A stretch of DNA of 64,000 bases, taken from SIG589 sp964566175 (GTDB taxonomy: Bacteria > Bacillota > Clostridia > Oscillospirales > Acutalibacteraceae). The notes under the pieces are model-generated. The model saw only the letters and a list, made by a program, of their open reading frames with translations, ran no database searches and was not told the DNA's origin. Below are positions 35,828-44,274 of this stretch, one piece after another. Each line of letters opens with the position of its first letter. Position 1 is the first letter of the stretch. The position numbers and the translations under genes are program-made. The stretch lies in the NCBI GenBank assembly GCA_964566175.1, contig CAZMHU010000002.1, positions 1 through 64,000 on the forward strand, written 5' to 3'.

Positions 35828-35856
35828 TTGATTATTTGTTCATACAATATTATTAT
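35828..35856 (+). promoter_or_regulatory. promoter of the PHP-dehydrogenase-esterase operon
   Basis: TTGATT (35828-35833), 17 bp, TATTAT (35851-35856), 38 bp before TTG 35895. Confidence 0.5.
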
Positions 35857-35894
35857 ATATCGGTAAAAAGTTTTGTCAATGGGGAGTAGTTTGC

Positions 35895-36704
35895 TTGAAA
35901 AACAAAATTATTGTCGACTGTCACACGCATACTTTATTTTCGCACGATTCAAACTGTGAATCTACGGATAGTTTTCTCTCTGCAAAAGAGAAAAAACTTA
36001 CTCATTTTGCAGTTACAGATCATTGTGATATTGAGTTTAGTGATACTATGGATGTAATAATGCCGATACTTGATTCGGTGAGAACCGCAAAATCATATAA
36101 CGGTTATGTGCTTTCGGGTGTTGAAATCGGCGAAGCGTTATGGAACAGAGAGTCTGCCGAAAAAATTTTGAAATCTGCCGATTTTGATATCGTTTTGGGT
36201 TCGGTTCACGCTGTTCGCTACGGAGAAAATCCCAAACCGTTTTCCTGTGTTGACTTTTCTCTTTATAATGAAAAAGAAATTGACGAATTTATGAAAATTT
36301 ATTTTAATGATGTTTTGGAAACGGCAGAAAAGTGCGATTATGATGTTCTCACACATCTAACAAATCCATTAAAGTACATAACAGGGAAATATGGCTTTTT
36401 AGTAGATTTAAGCAGATATGCCGCAGTTATTGACGAAATTCTGAAAACAATAATAGACAAGGGAAGAGCGCTTGAGGTTAATACTGCGTGCATTGGGAGT
36501 AATTATGATGAGTTAATGCCCAAGTTGCCTATTGTTGCACGTTACCGTGAACTCGGCGGTTCGCTTATAACGCTTGCGTCTGACGCGCATTCAGCAGAGC
36601 GTATTGCACACTCGTTTGAAAAAACGGTTGCAGAACTTAAAAGTATCGGGTTCGATAAACTTTATTATTTTAAAAACCGCAAACCGATATTTTATGAAAT
36701 ATAA
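35895..36704 (+). CDS. PHP domain phosphoesterase, histidinol-phosphatase-like
   Basis: A 269-residue PHP-fold enzyme starting at TTG 35895 (GGGGAG eight bases ahead). Metal motifs are DCHTHTLFSHDS, TDHCD, GVEIG, GSVHAV, THLTNP and SDAHSAERI. The nearest named relative is histidinol phosphatase HisK, but no his genes are close and the sugar context suggests a sugar-phosphate substrate. First gene of a rightward operon. Confidence 0.8.
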   Translation: MKNKIIVDCHTHTLFSHDSNCESTDSFLSAKEKKLTHFAVTDHCDIEFSDTMDVIMPILDSVRTAKSYNGYVLSGVEIGEALWNRESAEKILKSADFDIVLGSVHAVRYGENPKPFSCVDFSLYNEKEIDEFMKIYFNDVLETAEKCDYDVLTHLTNPLKYITGKYGFLVDLSRYAAVIDEILKTIIDKGRALEVNTACIGSNYDELMPKLPIVARYRELGGSLITLASDAHSAERIAHSFEKTVAELKSIGFDKLYYFKNRKPIFYEI

Positions 36705-36736
36705 AAATATTGCATTTACAGAAGGGATGGTTTATA

Positions 36737-37756
36737 ATGAAATCGGCAGTTTTTTACGGAAAAGAAGATTTAAGAGTTGAGGAAAGGAAAGTACCCAAAA
36801 TCAAAGACGATGAGGTGCTCATCCGTGTTCATGCTTGCGGAATTTGCGGAACCGATGCTCATATTTTCTGTGGCGATGAAGGTGCTGCTCCAACACCTGC
36901 AAACACGGTTTTGGGACACGAATTTGCCGGTGAAGTTGCTTATGTCGGCTCTGCCGTTAAGAATATTCAGGTTGGCGATAAAGTTTGTGTTGACCCGAAT
37001 AAACTGTGCGGTACGTGTGAGTTTTGTCGAAAGGGAATCGGACATTTTTGTACCGATATGATTGGCATAGGCACTACGGTAGACGGTGGTTTTTCCGAAT
37101 TCTGTGTCGCGCCTATTTCACAGGTCTACAAGGTTTCCGATTTGCTTTCATATGAAGCCGCCGCTATGACCGAACCGGTTTCATGCTGTTTGCACGGAAT
37201 TGAGTTGTGCAATATTAAATGTGGTGACACCGTTGTTATTATCGGTTGCGGTATGATAGGACTTCTGATGTTGCAACTTGCAAAACTTTCGGGCGCAGGT
37301 ACGGTTATTGCTGTTGAGACTATTTCTCAAAAACGCAAACAGGCATTGCAACTTGGCGCCGACATAGCGGTGAATCCTTCTGAGCAAAATCTTTCGGAAT
37401 TTCTAAGCAGTATGAAAATCAATCAGGTTGATGTCGTAATTGAGTGTGTCGGTAAAACGGCAACTATCGAACAGGCGATAGAAATCGCCGGAAATTATTC
37501 AACCGTTATGATGTTTGGTCTTACAGAACCTAACGCCAAAATCGCGGTAAAACCTTTTGAGATTTTCAAAAAGGAAATAACGCTCAGGTCTTCGTTCATA
37601 AATCCGTATACGTTTCCAAATGCAATAAACCTTATTGAAAACGGTAAAATCGATGTTTCTTCAATGATTTACAAAACTGAACCGTTAAGCGAATTGCCGA
37701 ACATATTGTCCGATTCTGTGAGGCGTGCTGCCGGAAAGTATATTATTACAATGTAA
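36737..37756 (+). CDS. zinc-dependent medium-chain dehydrogenase (sorbitol/threonine type)
   Basis: 339 residues. Catalytic zinc site CGICGTDAH and GHEFAGEV; structural zinc site CGTCEFCRKGIGHFC (four cysteines); NAD fold VVIIGCGMIGLLMLQLA. It resembles sorbitol, threonine and related polyol dehydrogenases. ATG 36737 follows AGAAGGGATGG. It probably oxidises a sugar or polyol produced by this locus; the exact substrate is not visible. Confidence 0.87.
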   Translation: MKSAVFYGKEDLRVEERKVPKIKDDEVLIRVHACGICGTDAHIFCGDEGAAPTPANTVLGHEFAGEVAYVGSAVKNIQVGDKVCVDPNKLCGTCEFCRKGIGHFCTDMIGIGTTVDGGFSEFCVAPISQVYKVSDLLSYEAAAMTEPVSCCLHGIELCNIKCGDTVVIIGCGMIGLLMLQLAKLSGAGTVIAVETISQKRKQALQLGADIAVNPSEQNLSEFLSSMKINQVDVVIECVGKTATIEQAIEIAGNYSTVMMFGLTEPNAKIAVKPFEIFKKEITLRSSFINPYTFPNAINLIENGKIDVSSMIYKTEPLSELPNILSDSVRRAAGKYIITM

Positions 37757-37768
37757 AGGAAGAGCAAA

Positions 37769-38440
37769 ATGGAGTTAAAGGGTAAAATTATTGATTTTTT
37801 GGGTGACAGTATTACAGAGGGTCGTGGAGTTGAAAATCTTTGCAACCGTTATGATAACCGTCTGAAAGAAATGCTCGGTTTGAGTGCAGTTTATAATTAC
37901 GGTATCGGCGGTACACGCATTGCGTATCAGTCTGCACCGAGCGAAATGCCTGTGCACGATTTGTATTTTTGCGGCAGAGCATATAAACTTAATCCCGATG
38001 CCGACGTTATCGTTGTTTACGGCGGTGTAAACGATTGGATACACGGCGATGCACCCATTGGTGAAATCGGAGATACCACACCGACAACTTTTTGCGGTGC
38101 GGTTGAGTTTTTGATGACATTGCTCGAAACCTTATATCCGAATGCACAACTTGCATTTGTGACACCCGCACACGCTTGTTATAATGGACTTTCTGATAAG
38201 GTTGCATCGTCTAGACCGGTGAAACGTGCGGACGCATTACCGCTTGTCGAATATGTTAAGATTATCGAAAAAACAGCTGACAAACACGGCATACCGGTAC
38301 TTAATTTCTATGAGAAACTCGGTATTGACCCTAATAATGAGGAGCAAAGAGCGGAGTACACCATTGACGGTCTTCACTTTAACGATAAAGGCCACGCGAT
38401 TTTGGCAGAACGCATAGCAGAGTTTTTGAAAAGTATTTAA
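37769..38440 (+). CDS. SGNH/GDSL hydrolase
   Basis: A 223-residue cytoplasmic esterase. The four blocks are present: DFLGDSITEG (nucleophile serine), NYGIGGTRI (glycine), YGGVND (asparagine) and DGLHFNDKGH (Asp-x2-His). Such enzymes often remove acetyl groups from plant sugars. It lies 12 bp after the dehydrogenase gene and ends at a terminator. Confidence 0.88.
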   Translation: MELKGKIIDFLGDSITEGRGVENLCNRYDNRLKEMLGLSAVYNYGIGGTRIAYQSAPSEMPVHDLYFCGRAYKLNPDADVIVVYGGVNDWIHGDAPIGEIGDTTPTTFCGAVEFLMTLLETLYPNAQLAFVTPAHACYNGLSDKVASSRPVKRADALPLVEYVKIIEKTADKHGIPVLNFYEKLGIDPNNEEQRAEYTIDGLHFNDKGHAILAERIAEFLKSI

Positions 38441-38446
38441 AACAAT

Positions 38447-38492
38447 AAAAGCATATACGCAAAGCCTAAAAGGCAGAACGTATATGCTTTTT
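38447..38492 (+). terminator. terminator after the SGNH hydrolase gene
   Basis: AAAAGCATATACG (38447-38459) pairs with 38479-38491 over 13 bp, with a small inner GCC/GGC hairpin in the loop. T-run follows. It also suits the facing DUF5107 gene. Confidence 0.88.
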
Positions 38493-38495
38493 GTT

Positions 38496-40511
38496 TTATT
38501 CGATAACTAAATCTTCTGGTTTAACGCGGAAATCAAGTTCTTTCGGAATGTCAATATTATCGGGTTCGGATTCGCCGTTTTTAGCAGAGATGGCACGTGT
38601 TAAGTAGACATAAAGGTCGGAAAGGATAGTTTCCTCTTCACGTACATCGGTTAAGACAATTCCGCCGTTTTCGGTGAGCAGTGAGAACGCCTTTTCATAT
38701 TCACCGCTGTGTGCGAGGGCATAGATATATTGTGTTTTTGCTCTGCCGTCATGGGTTGTGGTGTCGGTGCATTTCTCAAAATTTTTGATAACATCGCTGT
38801 AGGCTTCACACTTGTTGAGTATTGATAAAACCGCCTTGTTTAGCGATAAATCATCATTTTTAAGTTTTATTGCAGAGAGAGCATATTTCTTTGCACTCGG
38901 CGTATCGTTCATATTTAGGGAAAGAATGGCGAGGCAGTAGTATGCCCAACAGTTTTTTTGACACTTTACTGACTTTTTAAGTGCCGATAGCGCAAGTTCC
39001 GATTTGTTTTCAATCATATAAATCGTGCCGAGTTGTAACCATGCATACCAGTTTTCATTATCGGCGTTTTCGGTGGCGGAAACGAGCAATTCCGTAAATT
39101 CCTTTTGCAACATCCAAGACTGCGGCGGCTCTGCGGGGTCGTGTGTGCCGACGGTGCCGTTTTTCAAGAGGGACGTCCAAGCACTCTGCTCATTGCCCGA
39201 TTTGCCGAAATCAAGGTGATTTGATAGAGGAGAAAGTCTGTTGTGTTTGCGAAGATTTGTCTCAAGACTGCCCCAACCACTGCCTTTTTGTTCAACCGTT
39301 TCGGCTTGCTTTAGGGCGATAGTTTGTTTTGTGAATTTTAGTTCAAGTTCAAGGTCGGCAATGCTAAGAGAACGAGAAAGTCGTTTTTCAATCTCTTTTT
39401 GTGCCGCGGCGAAATCGCCGTGAACTTTGCGTGGGTTGCATTTTACGGCACCGTAAACCTCAATCCATTCCCAAGCGGTGTTTGGCGGCATTGGCAGATG
39501 TTCATACTGCGAATAAGCAAGACCCGCCTGAAGTTCAACATAATTACCCATATCTTTCCGAGAGAGGTAATCTTTCCAGTGCTGTGCGCCCGAACCCTGT
39601 CCCCAAACGAAAAGTTTTCTGCCTTTGAGGAGTGAGGTTGACGTCTGTAACAGACCGTAGCCGTCTTTGTCGAGATATGCGATATAGTGTGGTTTATTTG
39701 GGTCTGTTCGGTAAAAATAATCTCTGCTTTCGTTTTCAGTATTGGTCGGATATGTGGCATCAAAGCCGTCGCAATAGGGAATATCAAGTTTGAAAACATA
39801 TCGGTCGCCGTCAAACAGTTCACTTGTATAGGCTTCGCTTGCGGGAACAACAACGCGGGAGTTTTTTTCTTCAGGTACGGCGATGTTACTCCACCAATAC
39901 ATAGGTGTAACGGTGTTGTTCGGGTTCACAATACGCATACGGCAGTGCAAAAATTTTGAGTTTTCGGGAATATAGAAATCCATTTGATATGTGATTTTTC
40001 TTATGCGCTCGTATTCATACATTCTGAGCACGGGAGTGCCGTCTTCGGTATGAAGAGTTGCGGTGAAAAGCGGTGAACAAGTAAAAGGTGTGTGACCGTA
40101 AAGCGCACAGTTCCATTCTACACCGCCGCTTGTCCAAGCGTTTCGCAGTGCTAAATTACAGGGCTGAATAACGCTGTTGCGAAATAATAGTTCTTTATCC
40201 CCGTCCTTGTCGAAAAGCGACCAAAGTTTTCCGCCGAGTTCGGGGATAAAGGTTGCTTTAATATGCTCGTTTTCCAAAACGGCAACAGAGACTTTACGCT
40301 TTTTCTGTGAGCGGTCGTACATATCCTGCATTTTATAAGGGAAGATATCACGGATAGTGCCATAGTCGAGAAAAAGTCCGTCGTCTTCGTCGAGTTTTGA
40401 TTTTATACCGACAGGCGCAACATCGAGTTTGCCAATCGACGGCAGACTGCTCTCAGGACCGATATTTGATGCGAGAATTTCGAGTTTTTCAAAGGAAAGA
40501 GTGCTTTTCAT
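38496..40511 (-). CDS. DUF5107 (galactose mutarotase-like) protein with TPR tail
   Basis: A 671-residue protein. Residues about 75-370 fit DUF5107, a galactose mutarotase-like sugar-binding fold (ELGGKLWSLFDKDG, TSGGVEWNCALYGHTP, MYWWSNIAVPEEKNSRVVVP, VWGQGSG). The rest has helical repeats of TPR type (NWYAWLQLGTIYMIENKSEL, CWAYYCLAILSL). Family members sit in plant-glycan loci and are thought to act on uncommon sugars. GGAGG precedes the ATG. It has no signal peptide. Confidence 0.82.
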   Translation of the reverse strand: MKSTLSFEKLEILASNIGPESSLPSIGKLDVAPVGIKSKLDEDDGLFLDYGTIRDIFPYKMQDMYDRSQKKRKVSVAVLENEHIKATFIPELGGKLWSLFDKDGDKELLFRNSVIQPCNLALRNAWTSGGVEWNCALYGHTPFTCSPLFTATLHTEDGTPVLRMYEYERIRKITYQMDFYIPENSKFLHCRMRIVNPNNTVTPMYWWSNIAVPEEKNSRVVVPASEAYTSELFDGDRYVFKLDIPYCDGFDATYPTNTENESRDYFYRTDPNKPHYIAYLDKDGYGLLQTSTSLLKGRKLFVWGQGSGAQHWKDYLSRKDMGNYVELQAGLAYSQYEHLPMPPNTAWEWIEVYGAVKCNPRKVHGDFAAAQKEIEKRLSRSLSIADLELELKFTKQTIALKQAETVEQKGSGWGSLETNLRKHNRLSPLSNHLDFGKSGNEQSAWTSLLKNGTVGTHDPAEPPQSWMLQKEFTELLVSATENADNENWYAWLQLGTIYMIENKSELALSALKKSVKCQKNCWAYYCLAILSLNMNDTPSAKKYALSAIKLKNDDLSLNKAVLSILNKCEAYSDVIKNFEKCTDTTTHDGRAKTQYIYALAHSGEYEKAFSLLTENGGIVLTDVREEETILSDLYVYLTRAISAKNGESEPDNIDIPKELDFRVKPEDLVIE

Positions 40512-40570
40512 AGGAATACCTCCCGAAAAAATGTTGTTTCGTCCCGTGTATTATATAGCAACATATATTA

Positions 40571-40608
40571 AAAAGCAAGCGATTCGCACAAAAAACACTT
40601 GCTTTTTT
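40571..40608 (-). terminator. terminator after the FkbM-type gene (upstream side of DUF5107)
   Basis: AAAAGCAAG (40571-40579) pairs with CTTGCTTTT (40598-40606), with an 18-nt loop. On the minus strand a T-run follows. Confidence 0.65.
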
Positions 40609-40609
40609 G

Positions 40610-41647
40610 TTATATAAAAATATAGTATGTATCCCAACACGGAACACAGGGAAAATGGCGTATATAGACCTTGTAATCGTCACGTATTGACAAGACTTTT
40701 TTCGGTATTGAAACAATATCTTCACTTCGGTGATAGGCGGAAATCATAAGTTTCGGTTTTGCGGTTTTAATGGTGTTTTCCGCACCGATAATTCCGTTGA
40801 GTTCTTCGCCCTCAATATCAAATTTAATAAAATCGGGATAAAAATATCGGCGTGACAGTGTGTCGACGGTAACGCTGTCGATTTGTTTGTTTTTTTGCAG
40901 AAGGGATTGGTTTCTGCCGCCCTCGCCGCCGAAAAACATTTTTCCGTCGAGATAACTTATTGCCGCATTAACATAGATTATGCCTGTTTGATTTTTTGTA
41001 TTTTCGCACAGGCGTTTATAATTTTTCACATCAGGTTCGACCGCAACAATTTTTTCACACTTAGGAAAATATTCGGCGAATAGTTTTGCCGTATCGCCGT
41101 CAAACGCACCCAAATCAAAAACGGTTTTAATTTTTCCGTCACTGAGAAGTTGTTCATAAACTTCGCTCTCCGGGCTTTCGGCGGCAAAAAGCAAAGATGT
41201 TTTTCCCGAAAGTTTGAAACCGATAACATTATCGAAAATCAGACGGGATTTATCATCGACAAGGCGTGTGCGAATAAAATCAATGTCGGCTTTATTATCG
41301 GTATAATAAGTGCTGTCGAAAACTGTGTTGCCGTATACCGGAACATCGGGAATATAGAGTTCGCGCTCTGCGGAGATTTTTTTGATATTATCGATAACTT
41401 CTTTTTGTGAAGTTCCAAAAGCGGTCAAAACCAAAAAATCCGAAAACTTGCTTTTTGCTTGATTATAGGTTAAAATGGGGTAGCCGTGAAAATATTGTCC
41501 GCGGACAAAACCGTCGCTCGCAAATATACCTGATATTTGCTTGTTTTCTTTTTTCAGTCTGTCAATAATTTCGTCGGCACCGTTTCCCATACCGTAAAGC
41601 AAAATCGGCTTTTCGGTTTTTGCCAGATAATTCCATAGGTCGCTCAT
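40610..41647 (-). CDS. FkbM family methyltransferase with N-terminal Rossmann-like domain
   Basis: A 345-residue two-domain protein. Residues 1-110 (ILLYGMGNGADEIIDRL, FLVLTAFGTSQKEVI) look like a nucleotide- or sugar-binding Rossmann domain; residues 150-340 are an FkbM methyltransferase (TVFDLGAFDGDTAKLFAEYFP, VAVEPDVKNYKRL, FDIEGEELNGI). FkbM enzymes O-methylate sugars or natural products. It is a lone gene with a terminator behind it, next to the sugar locus but not in its operon. Confidence 0.83.
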   Translation of the reverse strand: MSDLWNYLAKTEKPILLYGMGNGADEIIDRLKKENKQISGIFASDGFVRGQYFHGYPILTYNQAKSKFSDFLVLTAFGTSQKEVIDNIKKISAERELYIPDVPVYGNTVFDSTYYTDNKADIDFIRTRLVDDKSRLIFDNVIGFKLSGKTSLLFAAESPESEVYEQLLSDGKIKTVFDLGAFDGDTAKLFAEYFPKCEKIVAVEPDVKNYKRLCENTKNQTGIIYVNAAISYLDGKMFFGGEGGRNQSLLQKNKQIDSVTVDTLSRRYFYPDFIKFDIEGEELNGIIGAENTIKTAKPKLMISAYHRSEDIVSIPKKVLSIRDDYKVYIRHFPCVPCWDTYYIFI

Positions 41648-41724
41648 TATTTCACCTCGGTGTTTTCTGTCAATAATTATATAATATATATTTGTTTTTT
41701 ACAACACAAAAGGAGGTTTTTAAA

Positions 41725-44232
41725 ATCAAAAATGAAAAATTCAGCGTTGGCGGTATGACCTGCGCGGCTTGTCAATCCAATGTTACTAAAAGTGTCGCTC
41801 GTCTTCACGGAGTCAAGAATGTCAATGTTAATCTGTTACAGAGCAATATGAGTGTTGAATATAACGAATCCGATGTTTCGTCCGATGAAATTATAAAGGC
41901 GGTTGTTTCCGCCGGATATACAGCAAGCCTTTTCGGTGCGGAAAAAGCCGAAAACGGCGGTTTTCGCGGTGAGTGGGCGGCAAGACGCAAGAACGCCGCC
42001 GATGCGGTTGCGGCAATGAAAAAACGCCTTATTTTGTCGGTTATATTACTTATACCGCTTATGTATGTTTCAATGGGGTATATGCTCTCATTGCCGCTGC
42101 CTGCGTTTATCGATAATCCTATTTCGACCGCCGTTTTGCAAATTCTTTTGGCAATGCCTGTGATGTTTATAAACCGAAAGTTTTATATTTCGGGTTTTAA
42201 AGGTCTCATAAGGCTCGCTCCGAATATGGACAGCCTTGTTGCAATAGGTTCTGCGGCATCTTTTTTATACAGTTTATATTCGTTTTTTGATCTCGTAAAC
42301 CATACCCTCAGCGGCGAGAGTGCTATGTTGCATAATTTGTATTTTGAGTCCGCCGCAATGATTTTGACCTTAGTAACGGTCGGAAAATATCTTGAAACCT
42401 TATCAAAAAACAAGACGTCATATGCACTTGAAAAACTTGTAAATTTGACCCCAAAAACAACAACGGTTCTGCGTGACGGCGTTGAAACAGTCATACCCGC
42501 TGAGGATATCCGTGTCGGCGATACCGTTGTTATACGTCCCGGTGATGTTATTCCCGTTGACGGAACACTGACCGAAGGCAAGGGTTTTGTCGACCAGTCC
42601 GCCGTAACAGGTGAGAGTCTTCCGGTTGAGAAAAATGTCGGTGACAGTGTTGTTTGCGCTACAAAAAACAAAAACGGACATTTTTATTTTGTTGCCGATA
42701 AAGTCGGCGAAGATACAACACTCTCGCAGATAATACGTCTTGTTGATGATGCTTCCGGCTCGAAAGCACCGATAGCGCGCATTGCCGATAAAGTCAGCGG
42801 TGTTTTTGTTCCAGCAGTTATGTTAATAGCGCTGATAACAGCCGCTCTGTGGATTTTGCTCGGTGAAACGCTTGAATTTGCGCTCACAAGCGCCGTATCG
42901 GTTTTAGTGATTTCCTGTCCTTGTGCTTTGGGTCTTGCAACACCTGTTGCAATAATGGTCGGAACCGGTAAAGCGGCTGGGCTCGGAATTTTGATACGTT
43001 CGGCGGAAAGCCTTGAAAATCTTCACTCGGTTGATACCGTAGTGCTCGACAAAACAGGCACTGTAACTTCGGGTACTCCGTCGGTAAACGATATTGTTTT
43101 GTTTGATGACAAACTTTCTGAAAACAAATTCTTAAAACTTTGTGCATCACTTGAGCAGGGAAGTAATCACCCATATGCACTCGCCGTGCTCGATAAATAC
43201 GGCATTAATGATTTTTGCCGTGTTGACGGCTTTTTGGACGTTACCGGCAGAGGGGTTAAGGGTAAAATAGATGGCGTGCTTTGGTGTGGCGGAAACCGAA
43301 AATTTATGGAAGAAGAGGGCGTAAAACTTGAAACTACCGTTATCAGTACCGCCGAAAAATCGGCAAGTGCGGGAAAAACGGTTCTTTTCTTCGCGGCTGA
43401 CGGTGTTCTTTCGGGACTCGTTGCCGTTTCCGATACCGTGAGACCCACTTCAAAAGGTGCGATATCCGAACTTCACGCAATGAATATCAAAACGGTTATG
43501 CTCACGGGGGACAGTAAGGCAACAGCCGATGCAGTTAAAGCGGAAGTCGGAATTGATGAGGTCGTTGCCGAGGTTATGCCAAATCAAAAAGAAGAGTATG
43601 TGCGCCGTCTTGAAGAGGACGGTCACCGCTGTGCGATGATAGGTGACGGTATTAACGATGCTCCTGCACTCGCACGTGCGTTTGTCGGCATCTCGATTGG
43701 TGCGGGTACCGATATTGCCGTTGAAACATCCGATATTGTTTTGATGAAAAACTCGCTTTGCGACGCAGTCAACGCAATAAAACTCAGCCGTTCGGTTATT
43801 AGAAATATCAAACTTAATCTTTTCTGGGCGTTTTTCTATAACGTTATCGGCATTCCGATTGCCGCAGGTGTATTTTATTCGACGTTCCATTTGCAACTAA
43901 GTCCTATGATTGCCGCAGGTGCGATGAGTCTCAGTTCGCTTTTTGTCGTCGGAAACGCTTTGCGTTTGAGAAAATTCAGAGGTATATCTTATCAAAACGA
44001 AGAAACAGAGGTGAAAAAGAATATGAAAACAACACTTATTATTGATGGAATGATGTGTCAGCACTGTAAAGCAAACGTTGAAAAAACACTGCTTTCGATT
44101 GACGGCGTTTTGAATGTTACCGTTTCTCTTGAAGAAAAAAGTGCCGTTGTTGAATGTAAAGACGCGCTTGACTGCTCAGTGCTCACCGCCGCTGTTGAGG
44201 GTGCGGGATACAAAGTTGTTTCCTACAAATAA
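41725..44232 (+). CDS. copA: copper-transporting P1B-type ATPase with CopZ-like C-terminus
   Basis: About 835 residues. N-terminal metal-binding domain GGMTCAACQSNV, eight membrane segments with the metal motif SCPCALGLATP, phosphorylation site DKTGTVTSG, SNHPYA and the hinge GDGINDAPAL. A second metal-binding domain (IIDGMMCQHCKANVEKTLL) forms the last 70 residues. The frame has no ATG, GTG or TTG near the ribosome binding site AGGAGG (41711-41716); ATC 41725 is eight bases after it, and TTG 41692 has no signal. It expels copper. Confidence 0.93.
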   Translation: MKNEKFSVGGMTCAACQSNVTKSVARLHGVKNVNVNLLQSNMSVEYNESDVSSDEIIKAVVSAGYTASLFGAEKAENGGFRGEWAARRKNAADAVAAMKKRLILSVILLIPLMYVSMGYMLSLPLPAFIDNPISTAVLQILLAMPVMFINRKFYISGFKGLIRLAPNMDSLVAIGSAASFLYSLYSFFDLVNHTLSGESAMLHNLYFESAAMILTLVTVGKYLETLSKNKTSYALEKLVNLTPKTTTVLRDGVETVIPAEDIRVGDTVVIRPGDVIPVDGTLTEGKGFVDQSAVTGESLPVEKNVGDSVVCATKNKNGHFYFVADKVGEDTTLSQIIRLVDDASGSKAPIARIADKVSGVFVPAVMLIALITAALWILLGETLEFALTSAVSVLVISCPCALGLATPVAIMVGTGKAAGLGILIRSAESLENLHSVDTVVLDKTGTVTSGTPSVNDIVLFDDKLSENKFLKLCASLEQGSNHPYALAVLDKYGINDFCRVDGFLDVTGRGVKGKIDGVLWCGGNRKFMEEEGVKLETTVISTAEKSASAGKTVLFFAADGVLSGLVAVSDTVRPTSKGAISELHAMNIKTVMLTGDSKATADAVKAEVGIDEVVAEVMPNQKEEYVRRLEEDGHRCAMIGDGINDAPALARAFVGISIGAGTDIAVETSDIVLMKNSLCDAVNAIKLSRSVIRNIKLNLFWAFFYNVIGIPIAAGVFYSTFHLQLSPMIAAGAMSLSSLFVVGNALRLRKFRGISYQNEETEVKKNMKTTLIIDGMMCQHCKANVEKTLLSIDGVLNVTVSLEEKSAVVECKDALDCSVLTAAVEGAGYKVVSYK
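44023..44232 (+). CDS. possible internal CopZ-like copper chaperone start
   Basis: ATG 44023 in the copA frame follows AGAGGTG and would give a free 69-residue protein beginning MKTTLIIDGMMCQHC, the usual length and shape of CopZ. The linker before it (EETEV KKN) is charged and flexible. Either the domain is only a fused C-terminus, or ribosomes also start here. This is an inference from sequence alone. Confidence 0.35.
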   Translation: MKTTLIIDGMMCQHCKANVEKTLLSIDGVLNVTVSLEEKSAVVECKDALDCSVLTAAVEGAGYKVVSYK

Positions 44233-44239
44233 CACAGAA

Positions 44240-44274
44240 AACTCCGCAAGGTTTACCGAGCGGAGTTATTTTTT
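44240..44274 (+). terminator. terminator after copA
   Basis: AACTCCGC (44240-44247) pairs with GCGGAGTT (44260-44267) over 8 bp, followed by A and seven T. It also lies at the end of the facing gene. Confidence 0.88.
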
